Of a stretch of 34,748 bases of DNA, positions 21,416-30,051 are shown in pieces. Below the pieces are notes generated by a model. That model had not been told where the DNA came from. It was given only the letters and a program-made list of their open reading frames with translations, and ran no database searches. How positions within the stretch are numbered: position 1 is the stretch's first letter; each line of letters starts with the position of its first letter. The DNA lies in NCBI GenBank assembly GCA_902802825.1, contig CADCNV010000008.1, positions 1-34,748 of the forward strand, read 5' to 3'. This stretch comes from an uncultured bacterium. GTDB lineage: Bacteria; Cyanobacteriota; Vampirovibrionia; Gastranaerophilales; Gastranaerophilaceae. Made by a program: the position numbers and the translations under genes.

Positions 21416-23617
21416 ATGTCAGACGTCGAAACATTTAAAGAATTAAAAGCTATTTTAGAGCAGCAAAATCATACAAGTGATGACATTGCACTTGTTGAAA
21501 AAGCGTATAAATTTGCGAAGAAAACACATGATGGTCAATTCAGGGTTTCAGGTGAACCATACATAATTCATCCTGTTGAGGTTGCAAAAATTCTTGCAGG
21601 GCTTGAAGTTGATATTCATACACTTATGGCTGCGTTTTTGCATGATGTATTGGAAGATACTGATACTTCCCCTGATACCATAAATGAATTATTTGGGGAT
21701 GATGTTTTAAATCTTGTGCAGGGTGTTACAAAATTAGGTAAATTAAAGTTTAAATCGAAGGAAGAACGTCAGGCAGAGAATTTCCGCCGTTTGTTTATTG
21801 CAATGGCAAACGATATAAGGGTTATTTTCTTAAAACTTGCAGACCGCCTTCATAATATGCGGACTCTGAATTTTATGACCCCTGAAAAGCAAAAAAAGAT
21901 TGCGCGTGAAACGCTTGATATTTTCGCTCCGCTTGCCAATCGGCTTGGTATTTATACTATTAAAGCAGAACTGGAAGATTTGTCACTAAAATATTTAGAA
22001 CCGGAAAAATATTTTGAAATTGCTCAGCTTGTTGCCCAAACAAAAGCTGACAGAGATGCAACTGTCAATGAGCTTATTGATAAAATATCTCATGATGTTG
22101 AAAAAAGCGGAATTAAGGCGCAAATTACAGGCAGAGCGAAGCATTATTACAGTATTTACGCCAAAATGAAACGCCAAAATATCACGTTTAACGATTTGTA
22201 TGATGTTACGGCTGTACGCGTAATTGTTGATTCAATAAAAGAATGTTATGAAGTTTTGGGGATTATTCACTCGCAATTTAAACCGATTCCCGGACGTTTC
22301 AAGGACTATATTGCGATGCCCAAAGGCAATATGTATCAATCTTTGCATACATCTGTAATAGGGCCGAGATTAAAGCCGCTTGAAGTGCAGATAAGAACAT
22401 GGGATATGCACAGAACGGCGGAATATGGTGTTGCTGCTCACTGGCGCTATAAAGAAAAGGGCTCTCAAAAGGCGGATGCGGCTACCGATAAACAATTCTC
22501 ATGGCTTCATAAACTTGTTGAGTATGATAAAGAAGTTGCGGATGCAAAAGATTATGTCAGCAGTGTAAAACTCGACTTATTTTCTGATCAGGTATTTGCA
22601 TTTACTCCGAACGGTGATATTTATGATTTCCCGAAAGATGCAACTTGTGTTGACTTTGCATACAGGATTCATACTGATGTCGGTCACAAAACTGTCGGCG
22701 CATTAATTAACGGTCGTATTGTTCCGTTAAGTACAAAACTCAATAACGGAGATATTGTAGAAGTTTTAACTTCAAAAACTCCTGCCCCGCGATTGGATTG
22801 GCTGACATTTGTTGTGACAAAACAGGCATCTTCAAAAATTAAGCAGTGGTTTAAAAAGAATAACAGAGATGAACATATAAATATAGGAAAATCAAGTCTT
22901 GAACATGAGCTTACTAAAGCCGTGTTTGATGAAAATATTAAAAACGGTGAGTTTGAAAAAATAGCAAAAACAATGAATTATCAGTCTGCTGATGATTTGT
23001 TTGCAGCTTTGGGTTATGGAGAAACTACCGTAAGTAAAATAACAAATAAGCTTAAAAAGCCGGAAGAAAAACATATTGAGGACTCATTCCATAAATCGGG
23101 CAGAAAGAGTTCAAGTAAAGATATTATTGGTCTTGAGGGTATGCTTTATTCATTTGCAAGATGTTGTTCGCCAATTCCCGGAGAGCCGATTGTGGGTGTT
23201 GTTACCCGTAACAAAGGTGTAACTGTTCACAGAGTTGATTGCAAAACGCTTGAAACCATTCCGCCTGAACGCATGATGGATATAAAATGGGCAGGAATTA
23301 ATACAAATAAGACTTATACAACAACAATAAGAGTTGAAACTGCAGAGAAGCTTGGATTGTTAAAAGACGTCATTTCTGCGGTTTCCGATAATAATACCAA
23401 TATTGTTAGTGCAAATATTAAAACCAAAAATCATGTCGGTATTATTGAAATAGGTATAGAACTTGATAATATTGACACTTTGAAAAAGGTTATCAATTGC
23501 ATCCAGTCATTGCCGGATGTTTACAGTGTAAAACGTATTCAGACATCAGCAAATATGATAAAAAACACTTCTGCAAATAAACCGCAGAAAAAGAATTATA
23601 AGAACAAAAAAAATTAG
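21416..23617 (+). CDS. rel: Bifunctional (p)ppGpp synthetase/hydrolase, Rel/SpoT
   Basis: A 733-residue stringent-response enzyme. The hydrolase HD domain has IHP (51-53), HDVLEDT (His76-Asp77) and LADRLHNMRT (141-150), so it looks active. The synthetase follows, with RFKDYIAMPKGNMYQSLHTS (294-313); RFKD is the basic form of the loop typical of bifunctional enzymes. TGS (about 392-455), a zinc-finger-like CC (SFARCCSPIPGEP) and a C-terminal ACT domain (about 645-715) complete the long Rel layout. The start has no Shine-Dalgarno and an almost leaderless promoter. A membrane-domain gene cluster follows 12 bases downstream. Confidence 0.96.
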   Translation: MSDVETFKELKAILEQQNHTSDDIALVEKAYKFAKKTHDGQFRVSGEPYIIHPVEVAKILAGLEVDIHTLMAAFLHDVLEDTDTSPDTINELFGDDVLNLVQGVTKLGKLKFKSKEERQAENFRRLFIAMANDIRVIFLKLADRLHNMRTLNFMTPEKQKKIARETLDIFAPLANRLGIYTIKAELEDLSLKYLEPEKYFEIAQLVAQTKADRDATVNELIDKISHDVEKSGIKAQITGRAKHYYSIYAKMKRQNITFNDLYDVTAVRVIVDSIKECYEVLGIIHSQFKPIPGRFKDYIAMPKGNMYQSLHTSVIGPRLKPLEVQIRTWDMHRTAEYGVAAHWRYKEKGSQKADAATDKQFSWLHKLVEYDKEVADAKDYVSSVKLDLFSDQVFAFTPNGDIYDFPKDATCVDFAYRIHTDVGHKTVGALINGRIVPLSTKLNNGDIVEVLTSKTPAPRLDWLTFVVTKQASSKIKQWFKKNNRDEHINIGKSSLEHELTKAVFDENIKNGEFEKIAKTMNYQSADDLFAALGYGETTVSKITNKLKKPEEKHIEDSFHKSGRKSSSKDIIGLEGMLYSFARCCSPIPGEPIVGVVTRNKGVTVHRVDCKTLETIPPERMMDIKWAGINTNKTYTTTIRVETAEKLGLLKDVISAVSDNNTNIVSANIKTKNHVGIIEIGIELDNIDTLKKVINCIQSLPDVYSVKRIQTSANMIKNTSANKPQKKNYKNKKN

Positions 23618-23629
23618 GAGGTTATAAGT

Positions 23630-24187
23630 ATGGAAACAATTACACAAAATGCAGTTCAATACTATTATTATTTAGCGTGGTTTGCTACAATTTTCTTTGT
23701 TATTAAATTGATAATATTTTGGGTTTTCGGTGGCGGAGACTCAGAGGTAAGCTCTGATTTCAACACTGAAACAGATACAGACGGTACATTCCATTTCATT
23801 TCATTGCAGTCTATACTTGCATTCTTAATGGGTTTTGGCTGGATGGGTTATACAGCACTAACTTCATTTAAGTTAGCGCAGTTGGCAACATTTGGAAGTG
23901 CATTTGGTTTAGGGCTTGTATTTATGTTCGGCACTGCATGGCTAATGTCATTAGCAAGAAAACTTGAAAAAACAGTAAAGAAGGATAAGGCAACAGCTAT
24001 TGATAAAATCGGTAAAGCATATACTGATTTCGCTCCAAAAGGTCAGGGACGTGTTGAAGTCGAAATCAATGAACAAATAGCGGTGGCTGACGCAGTGAAC
24101 AATACTGATGAAGAAATTAAATCATTCGATGCCGTTAAAGTTGTAAAAGTTGAAAATGAATTGTTGTATATAGAAAAAGTAAAATAG
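23630..24187 (+). CDS. NfeD/YuaF-like membrane protein
   Basis: A 185-residue protein with a first membrane helix at about 13-34, two more hydrophobic segments at about 58-80 and 84-105, and a C-terminal beta-rich domain (GKAYTDFAPKGQGRVEVEI to the end) that fits the OB fold of NfeD proteins. NfeD partners are usually encoded next to flotillins, as with yuaF-yuaG in Bacillus subtilis; the flotillin gene is two genes downstream here. AGGAGG is ideally spaced. It starts 12 bases after rel and probably shares its transcript. The OB fold is inferred from pattern and context. Confidence 0.82.
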   Translation: METITQNAVQYYYYLAWFATIFFVIKLIIFWVFGGGDSEVSSDFNTETDTDGTFHFISLQSILAFLMGFGWMGYTALTSFKLAQLATFGSAFGLGLVFMFGTAWLMSLARKLEKTVKKDKATAIDKIGKAYTDFAPKGQGRVEVEINEQIAVADAVNNTDEEIKSFDAVKVVKVENELLYIEKVK

Positions 24188-24207
24188 AATTCAGGAAAGG
24201 AAAAACA

Positions 24208-24711
24208 ATGTTTAATATATTTTTACTTATAATCATTTGTGCCGTTGCGGCGTTGTTGTTAATGTCAATGTATAAGCGCTGTTCTGAATACGAAATATTG
24301 GTTATTTCTAATAAAAATGACAAAGTAAAGCCAAAAAAAATAATTCCGCCAAAGGGTGGCGCATTTATTAATCCGTTAGTGAATGAGTGTGCTTATGTTC
24401 AGTTACAGGATATTATGAAATTTACGATTCATGATGAAATTTTTCATGAAAATGATTGTGATGAAACATTTGAATGCTCTGTTGGTATTTGCTCAGGAGA
24501 AGAATATTATAATATTTTGGCAGAAAATTTTGCAGGACTTGAGAAAAAACAGATTGCAGAAATTGCAGAAAATATTATAAAGAAAGAATTGTTTGAAATA
24601 GCAAAAGAGGTTGAATTGGTTGATTATTTGAATCTGAAAAATTCAGACGAATATTTTAAACGAATTAACGACAAGCTGAATAAAGTTGGTTTAGAGTTAT
24701 TGGAAATATAA
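24208..24711 (+). CDS. Short SPFH-domain paralog of the adjacent flotillin
   Basis: A 167-residue protein: membrane helix (3-20), then KRC followed by a divergent SPFH domain. It can be aligned with the first ~180 residues of the flotillin downstream: MYKRCSEYEILV with QYKRCPSNKIIV, PKGGAFINPLV with HGGGTFIIPLI, and LNKVGLELLEI with LKKIGLEIINV. It stops where the flotillin coiled coil begins, so it lacks the oligomerising tail. It is more acidic than its neighbour. It lies between the NfeD-like and flotillin genes (20 and 23 bases away). A capping or regulatory subunit is possible. Confidence 0.75.
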   Translation: MFNIFLLIIICAVAALLLMSMYKRCSEYEILVISNKNDKVKPKKIIPPKGGAFINPLVNECAYVQLQDIMKFTIHDEIFHENDCDETFECSVGICSGEEYYNILAENFAGLEKKQIAEIAENIIKKELFEIAKEVELVDYLNLKNSDEYFKRINDKLNKVGLELLEI

Positions 24712-24734
24712 ATAAGAAAGGAGAAAATTAAACC

Positions 24735-26189
24735 ATGGAAGGAATGTTTGGTTTACTTGTCGCAGCGGCTCTAATTTTGGTTGCAATCTTTGCATTTGTT
24801 GCAAATCAATACAAAAGATGCCCGTCAAACAAAATTATCGTAGTTTACGGTAAAACAGGCGGTACAAGAACCGCAAAATGTGTCCACGGCGGTGGTACAT
24901 TTATTATCCCGTTGATTCAAGATTATGGAGTATTGTCATTAGAGCCGATGACAACTGACATTGACCTTAAGGGCGCACTGTCAAAAGGTAATATCCGTGT
25001 TGCTGTTCCGTCAACATTTACATTTGGTATTTCAACCGATGAGAGAATTATGATTAATGCTGCAGAACGTTTGCTCGGATTATCAAGAGCAGAAGTTATC
25101 ACTCAGGCAAGTGATATTATTTTAGGTCAATTACGTCTTGCTATCGCAACATTGTCAATTGAAGAAATTAACCAGGATCGTGAAAAATTCTTAGAACAAA
25201 TTAACGCAAACGTAAACACAGAGTTGAAAAAAATTGGTCTTGAAATCATCAACGTAAACATCAAAGATATTACCGATGAATCAGGGTATATCGATGCTAT
25301 CGGTCGTAAGGCAGCAGCAGAAGCAATAAACAAAGCAAAAGTAGAAGTTGCTCAACAGGAAAAACTTGGTGCTGTCGGTGAAGCTGAAGCAAATAAAGAA
25401 AAAGAAGTACAAGTCGCTCAACAGACTGCTATGACTGAAATTGGTAAAACAAACGCATCTAAAGAACAGCGTATTAAAACTGCTGACTTGGAAGCTCAGG
25501 CAGTTGAGGGTGAAAACATTGCAAAAGCAAATATCGCAGAATATAACGCAACATTATCCGTAAAACAGGCAGATGCCTTCAGAGAAGGGGAAGTTGCAAA
25601 AGCAAACGCTCAGCGTGATGTATTACTTGCTCAAAAAGAACAAGAAGAAGCAAAACTTAAAAAAGAAGAACTTGCAAGACAAGAAGTTGAAAAACTTAAA
25701 ATTCAGGTTGAGGCAGATGCTGAAGCTGAAAGATTAAGAAGAGTTGCAAACGGTCAGGCAGACGCTATAAAAGCAAAATACTTTGCTGAAGCAGAGGGTG
25801 TGAAGGCCGTATTGGAAGCAAAAGCCGCAGGTTATGCTGATTTGGTAAGAATTTCTAATAACAGACCTGAAATTGCTACAAGCTTCCTGATGATTGAAAA
25901 AATCCAGGACATCGTTGCAAAACAGGTTGAAGCAATTAAGAATATCAAATTTGATAAGATTACTGTTTGGGACGGCGGAGCAGGTTCTGCAAACGGTTCT
26001 ACAACCGCTAATTTTATGAGAGATTTAATCAAATCTCTTCCTGCAATGCATGATCTTGCAAATCAGGCAGGTATTGAGTTACCGTCAGTTTTGGGTAAAG
26101 TCGATAACGGAATTGATGACATAAAAGTGGCAGCATCTCCTGTTAAAGAAAAACCTCAAACTCCGACTCTTAAAAAAGAAGATAAATAA
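24735..26189 (+). CDS. floT: Flotillin-like protein (SPFH/band 7)
   Basis: A 484-residue scaffold of functional membrane microdomains. A membrane segment (about 5-24), KRCPSNKIIVVYGKTGG, and an SPFH domain to about 190 are followed by a long Ala/Glu/Lys coiled coil (about 195-350) with EA-rich repeats, the flotillin signature. The C-terminus has the conserved LDLVRISNNRPEIATSFLMIEKI-like helix and a disordered tail after 455. AAAGGAG precedes the ATG by 11 bases. It ends the rel-nfeD-miniSPFH-floT run with its own terminator. Confidence 0.94.
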   Translation: MEGMFGLLVAAALILVAIFAFVANQYKRCPSNKIIVVYGKTGGTRTAKCVHGGGTFIIPLIQDYGVLSLEPMTTDIDLKGALSKGNIRVAVPSTFTFGISTDERIMINAAERLLGLSRAEVITQASDIILGQLRLAIATLSIEEINQDREKFLEQINANVNTELKKIGLEIINVNIKDITDESGYIDAIGRKAAAEAINKAKVEVAQQEKLGAVGEAEANKEKEVQVAQQTAMTEIGKTNASKEQRIKTADLEAQAVEGENIAKANIAEYNATLSVKQADAFREGEVAKANAQRDVLLAQKEQEEAKLKKEELARQEVEKLKIQVEADAEAERLRRVANGQADAIKAKYFAEAEGVKAVLEAKAAGYADLVRISNNRPEIATSFLMIEKIQDIVAKQVEAIKNIKFDKITVWDGGAGSANGSTTANFMRDLIKSLPAMHDLANQAGIELPSVLGKVDNGIDDIKVAASPVKEKPQTPTLKKEDK

Positions 26190-26213
26190 AATTGAATATA
26201 AAATTTAATTTTG

Positions 26214-26246
26214 AAGGGTACACTTTTTGAGTGTACCCTTTTATTT
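26214..26246 (+). terminator. floT terminator
   Basis: AAGGGTACACT (26214-26224) and AGTGTACCCTT (26230-26240) form a perfect 11-bp stem with a 5-base loop and a T-run. Confidence 0.85.
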
Positions 26247-26303
26247 TGTTAAGTTGTGTAAACTTTTGTTTTCTTTATATATTGTGCTTTTTACCTTGCT
26301 CGT

Positions 26304-26340
26304 TTAATTAAAAATTTCCCAAAAGGCAATTTTGAATTAA
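26304..26340. repeat. AT-rich inverted repeat upstream of the beta-barrel gene
   Basis: TTAATTAAAAATT (26304-26316) and AATTTTGAATTAA (26328-26340) pair over 13 bp with one mismatch. It ends 43 bases before the ATG at 26384, where an operator or leader structure could act. Confidence 0.4.
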
Positions 26341-26383
26341 AAAAAATTTTTATAGAAATATAGGGATATTAAAGGGGAATATT

Positions 26384-28123
26384 ATGGTATACTTGCGCAA
26401 AATCGGGGCTGATGAGCCGATTGTAAGCGGTCAGTCAGTACAGCAAGACAAAAAAGCAAAAAAAGAACAGGTAAAAGTTGTTCCTGTCGGACAAAAAACT
26501 GAAAAAAAATCTGATGAAGCTGATAAATTACCTCAGGGGTATTATATTGAAAAATCGCAGGACGCACCGGCAGCTGAGCCGACCGAAGCTCCTGCTGAAG
26601 ACTTAAAGGAAAAATCGCAGGATGCGCCGGCAGCTGAGCCGAGTGAAGCTCCAGTTGAAGAAGTAAAGAAAAATTTACATAAACAAGAGCAGAAATCAGA
26701 ATCCGCAAATAATAATTATGATGACGTTGATGAACCGGATACAAATGCTTATCCCGGTGCAAGAATAACTGTCGATAATATTGCTTTGGGTCAATCTGAC
26801 AAAGTTGAAGAAGCTCTTGCGGGTGCAGAAATTAAAGGTCTTAATTCTGTCATTCAAGGACCCGCAAGTCAATTAGATAAAGCATTGACAATGATACAAA
26901 CAGATCCGCACAGTGTTTTGGAACCGAATTTTAAAAAAGGCTTTCACGGTACCGGAATTGCCCGCTATGAATTGACTAATTATTCAATTAATATAGATAA
27001 CGAATATAATTCATCTGTTTTTAAAAGAACAACGGACACAAAACGTGTTGATTTCAACGCTACTTATGAAAGTCCTAAGGGTAAAACTAAACTGATGTTA
27101 CATGCATCAGGAACAACTACAGACAGACATGTCAAAGAGGTATCTTCTGAAAATCATATTGCTATTGAACAGGAAATTCCTGAGGTACAAGATGGTTCTC
27201 AGGCATCAGCAGATGGCACTGCAGCAAATGAAAACATTACTGAATCTAAAGAAACCCTTAATCAATACCGTTTGTATCTTGGCGGTAAATTCAAAATTAA
27301 CAAAGATGAATTAAGTGCAAGTGTTATACATGCAAAAGGCGCTTCATTAGATAATTCTAATATGACTCAGATAGATGCAAGATATCATGTCAACAATTAT
27401 AATGTAACATTGGACAGCAGTACCATAATTTATAAAATCGGTCCAAAAACTTCTACAAAAACAAATATTTCTTGCTACTTTAATGCAAAAGAACTCACCA
27501 ATCAAACAGAAAATGAAGCGAATACTGAAAATGAAACAGCGAATGAAAATCAAACTGCTGAAAGTAATCAAACTGCACCTGCAAATTCAGGTAATAAGTG
27601 GACTAAAAGAGGCGGTTTAATTATCAAGGGTGAATCTGTAAATGGTGAATATGAACAGGGTGTAGGTTACTACGAGACTTTTAAGAAGTTAGGTAAAGAT
27701 CATTCTATGCTGAAAATTACCCCGTTCGCAGTTGTTTCTACTACTCCGAGAAAAGAAGAAACAACAAGTTACCATTTTACGAGCGGTGTAAACGTTAAGT
27801 TTAACAAAAAATATAGCAAGGATTCAAACTTGACTGCAAGTTTGGATATCAAAGACAGAATTTCCTTCTGCGGTCAGGATAAAGGTAATACTTTTACGGC
27901 TTTTGTTGATGCGAATTACACAAACAAAAAATTCAATGCAAAATTCGAAGGGAAATACATTTCAGTCCCGGATTCAAAATATTTGGCTTTAGCATTAAGA
28001 GGCGGCTATAAAATAAATAAACATGTACAAGTATTCGGCGAAACAAGTTATTTGAACCAAAAGGACGGAATAACAAAGCTGAAGGGCGGTTCATTCATGG
28101 TTGGCGTTACCGGTACATTTTAG
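26384..28123 (+). CDS. Beta-barrel-like protein lacking a signal peptide
   Basis: A 579-residue protein. Residues 1-110 are charged and disordered, including a 20-residue tandem repeat (56-75 and 76-95, core SQDAPAAEP). A short helical part follows (about 130-180). From about 190 to the end the sequence alternates polar and hydrophobic residues in strand-length units (YRLYLGGKFKI, YNVTLDSSTII, FTAFVDANYTN, MVGVTGTF), ending in phenylalanine, as outer-membrane barrels do. But the N-terminus MVYLRKIGADEPIVSG is not a signal peptide, although AAAGGGGA makes the start convincing. Family unknown. Localisation is unresolved. Confidence 0.72.
   Translation: MVYLRKIGADEPIVSGQSVQQDKKAKKEQVKVVPVGQKTEKKSDEADKLPQGYYIEKSQDAPAAEPTEAPAEDLKEKSQDAPAAEPSEAPVEEVKKNLHKQEQKSESANNNYDDVDEPDTNAYPGARITVDNIALGQSDKVEEALAGAEIKGLNSVIQGPASQLDKALTMIQTDPHSVLEPNFKKGFHGTGIARYELTNYSINIDNEYNSSVFKRTTDTKRVDFNATYESPKGKTKLMLHASGTTTDRHVKEVSSENHIAIEQEIPEVQDGSQASADGTAANENITESKETLNQYRLYLGGKFKINKDELSASVIHAKGASLDNSNMTQIDARYHVNNYNVTLDSSTIIYKIGPKTSTKTNISCYFNAKELTNQTENEANTENETANENQTAESNQTAPANSGNKWTKRGGLIIKGESVNGEYEQGVGYYETFKKLGKDHSMLKITPFAVVSTTPRKEETTSYHFTSGVNVKFNKKYSKDSNLTASLDIKDRISFCGQDKGNTFTAFVDANYTNKKFNAKFEGKYISVPDSKYLALALRGGYKINKHVQVFGETSYLNQKDGITKLKGGSFMVGVTGTF
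26549..26668 (+). repeat. 60-bp tandem duplication inside the beta-barrel gene
   Basis: Two adjacent 60-bp units encode EKSQDAPAAEP[TS]EAP and a short variable tail. The bases are nearly identical over the first part, suggesting a recent duplication. Confidence 0.75.
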
Positions 28124-28129
28124 CCGGTA
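28108..28129. terminator. Weak hairpin between convergent genes
   Basis: TACCGG (28108-28113) and CCGGTA (28124-28129) pair around 10 bases that include the stop codon. No T-run follows, so termination is doubtful. Confidence 0.3.
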
Positions 28130-28130
28130 G

Positions 28131-28901
28131 CTAACAATTCAGCTCTTTCTTAGCAAGCTTCCAGAGTGTATCATATTCTTCAAAAGAGTATTCTGTCAAT
28201 GGTTTGGTCGCAAGTTCTTCCATTTTGCGGAAACGTTTTTCAAATTTTTTGTTTGCTTTTAATAATGCCTGTTCCGCATCAATTTTGTTCCAGCGCGCAA
28301 GATTAACAGCAGCAAAAAGTATGTCACCGTATTCTTCTTCCATGTGATTTTTATCTTGTTCTTTTTGTGCTTGTTTAAATTCTTCAATTTCAGAATAAAA
28401 ACAATCATACAAAGATTGTTCATCAGGCCATTCAAATCCGACTTTGACTGCTCTTTTGGAAATTTTTTGAGCAAGTACAAGCGCCGGCTGGCTTTTTGAA
28501 AGCCCGTCCATTGCTGATTTGCGTTCTGTTTTTTCTTCGGCTTTCAATTTATCCCATGCTTTCAAAACATCTTGAGCATTATCAATTTTTGCGTTCCCGA
28601 AAACATGAGGGTGACGGTGAATAAGCTTGTCTTTAAGTTCTTTTGCGACTGCCTCAATATCAAAATCACCTTTTTCTGAAGCAATTTGTGAATGTAAAAG
28701 CACCTGCAATAAGACATCTCCAAGTTCTTCCCTCAGGTGAGGCATGTTGTTTTCATCAATTGCATCAACTGCTTCATACGCTTCTTCTAGCATGTTCGGA
28801 CGCAGCGACTGATGAGTTTGTTCTTTGTCCCACGGGCATCCGTCGGGGGCTCTGAGTTTTGCTACAACTTGTATTAATTCTTCCAGATTTTTGTAATTCA
28901 T
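28131..28901 (-). CDS. mazG: Nucleoside triphosphate pyrophosphohydrolase
   Basis: A 256-residue protein with two tandem MazG domains. The first contains PWDKEQTHQSLRPNMLEEAYEAVDAI (24-49) and EELGDVLLQV (58-67); the second has EEEYGDILFAAVNLARW (about 187-203). It hydrolyses NTPs to NMP and pyrophosphate, cleaning the nucleotide pool; in E. coli it also lowers ppGpp during starvation, a link to rel in the same window, though not the same operon. No Shine-Dalgarno is visible; TGC-TAAAAT ends exactly six bases before the ATG, so the mRNA is probably leaderless. Confidence 0.95.
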   Translation of the reverse strand: MNYKNLEELIQVVAKLRAPDGCPWDKEQTHQSLRPNMLEEAYEAVDAIDENNMPHLREELGDVLLQVLLHSQIASEKGDFDIEAVAKELKDKLIHRHPHVFGNAKIDNAQDVLKAWDKLKAEEKTERKSAMDGLSKSQPALVLAQKISKRAVKVGFEWPDEQSLYDCFYSEIEEFKQAQKEQDKNHMEEEYGDILFAAVNLARWNKIDAEQALLKANKKFEKRFRKMEELATKPLTEYSFEEYDTLWKLAKKELNC

Positions 28902-28907
28902 ATTCGT

Positions 28908-28916
28908 ATTTTAGCA
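28908..28916 (-). promoter_or_regulatory. Extended -10 directly in front of mazG, leaderless arrangement
   Basis: On the minus strand TGC plus TAAAAT (28913-28908) is followed by six bases and the ATG at 28901. Confidence 0.5.
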
Positions 28917-29003
28917 CAAATCATACGGAAGGATGATTTTAAATTCAGTCGATATGCTAGACTAAATTGGTGGATATATAGAGTTATAAAAGAGAGGTAA
29001 AGT

Positions 29004-29534
29004 ATGTCAACAATAGAAAAAGTAAGTCAGTTAAGTCACCGTATTTTTAATACGACTCTTAACGAAAAAAATGTCCGCAGAAGTTCTAATCCGTTCGCGA
29101 ATTTCCAGAAAAATGTTTTAAATGCGGATGTACTTGAATTGAGTTCAAAAAAAGATGCCGGTGTTGTCGGTAATATAAGCCAAAGCACAAAAAGAATATA
29201 TTCTACTTTTGTCGGTTCAATCAATGATTTTGGCAGAAGATTTTATGAAGGTATCGAATCTATAAAAGAATTTGGCCACAGAATGAAAGAAGGTATGGTT
29301 GCAGCGTGGAATAAAGTTTGCGAAATCGGGAATACCGAAATTCATTTGGGTGAAGGTATAAAAAATGGTTATAATGCCGTAAAAGAGGCATTGGCAGTCG
29401 ACATGGGCAAACTGTTCAAGTCAAGGGAAAAAGAAATTGCAAGAATGGCAAAACTTGATCCTCATACGGAAGTTAAACCAATGTTGGTTGATTCATTAAA
29501 AGCGTTGGAAGAAGAAATAGCAGTAGCGGCATAA
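29004..29534 (+). CDS. Lineage-specific helical protein with NPFAN motif
   Basis: A 176-residue protein with no recognised family. The N-terminus is polar and contains SNPFANFQKN (about 28-37); NPFAN also occurs at residues 4-8 of the membrane protein at 4067-5611, possibly a shared sorting or interaction tag. The middle (60-140) forms amphipathic helices (STFVGSINDFGRRFYEGIESIKEFGHRMKEGM). No membrane helix or signal peptide. AGAGAGGTAA precedes the ATG. It is followed after 11 bases by a HEAT-like gene, so the two form an operon. Confidence 0.75.
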   Translation: MSTIEKVSQLSHRIFNTTLNEKNVRRSSNPFANFQKNVLNADVLELSSKKDAGVVGNISQSTKRIYSTFVGSINDFGRRFYEGIESIKEFGHRMKEGMVAAWNKVCEIGNTEIHLGEGIKNGYNAVKEALAVDMGKLFKSREKEIARMAKLDPHTEVKPMLVDSLKALEEEIAVAA

Positions 29535-29545
29535 GGGAGTAAAAG

Positions 29546-29932
29546 ATGGAAACAACAATTAAATCAAGTAAAAATTATATGAAAGTTAGTGATATTATTG
29601 ATTCTTTAACAATCAATCCGAGCCCTGATGCAGTTGCGGTATTGGAAGAAATCGGAACAAATTCATCAATCGATGAAATCAGAGAGATGACGGCTCTTGC
29701 GTTGGTAAAAAGAAATGAACCGGCTTCATTGTCTGTTGTAATTTCTCACAGAGGCAAAGGGATTAATGATATGTCCACTGTTGTTGCAATGAGCACAATC
29801 AATTGCTTGTTGTCATTGGAAGATAAACAGGAAGCAATGAGTGTTTTGGAACGTACAATCTCAGGTGAAGAATTTGAAGAAGAAGTCAGAGAAAATGCCC
29901 GTGCGGTAAAAGCATTGATGGCATTGAGTTAA
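29546..29932 (+). CDS. Small HEAT-like repeat protein
   Basis: A 128-residue all-helical protein. Helix pairs such as DAVAVLEEIGTNSSIDEIREMTALALVKRNE and the following MSTINCLLSLEDKQEAMSVL resemble HEAT repeats, scaffolds for protein contacts. It resembles in kind, not clearly in sequence, the gene at 3514-4011. GGGAG lies 8 bases before the ATG. Second gene of the 29004 operon; it ends at a terminator. Confidence 0.78.
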   Translation: METTIKSSKNYMKVSDIIDSLTINPSPDAVAVLEEIGTNSSIDEIREMTALALVKRNEPASLSVVISHRGKGINDMSTVVAMSTINCLLSLEDKQEAMSVLERTISGEEFEEEVRENARAVKALMALS

Positions 29933-29966
29933 TAAAATTATTGTTGATATATATTTTAATTTATGG

Positions 29967-29993
29967 CAGGTTCGGTTTGAACCTGTTTTTTTT
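29967..29993 (+). terminator. Terminator of the 29004-29932 operon
   Basis: CAGGTTC (29967-29973) and GAACCTG (29979-29985) form a 7-bp stem with loop GGTTT, followed by eight Ts. Confidence 0.8.
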
Positions 29994-30015
29994 AATAATA
30001 ATTAGCGTTGTCACG

Positions 30016-30045
30016 CCGACACAAAAATTACTTTTATGCTAATCT
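30016..30045 (+). promoter_or_regulatory. rsmD promoter, leaderless arrangement, using repeat sequence
   Basis: CCGACA (30016-30021, part of a GCCGAC palindromic repeat fragment), an 18-bp spacer and TGC-TAATCT (30040-30045) end exactly six bases before the ATG at 30052. The -35 may thus have been donated by the repeat. Confidence 0.42.
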
Positions 30046-30051
30046 GATTCT

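Noticed and set aside
26382-26762. 126-codon minus-strand frame opposite the start of the beta-barrel gene
   Set aside because: Its apparent repeats are just the antisense of the 60-bp tandem duplication.
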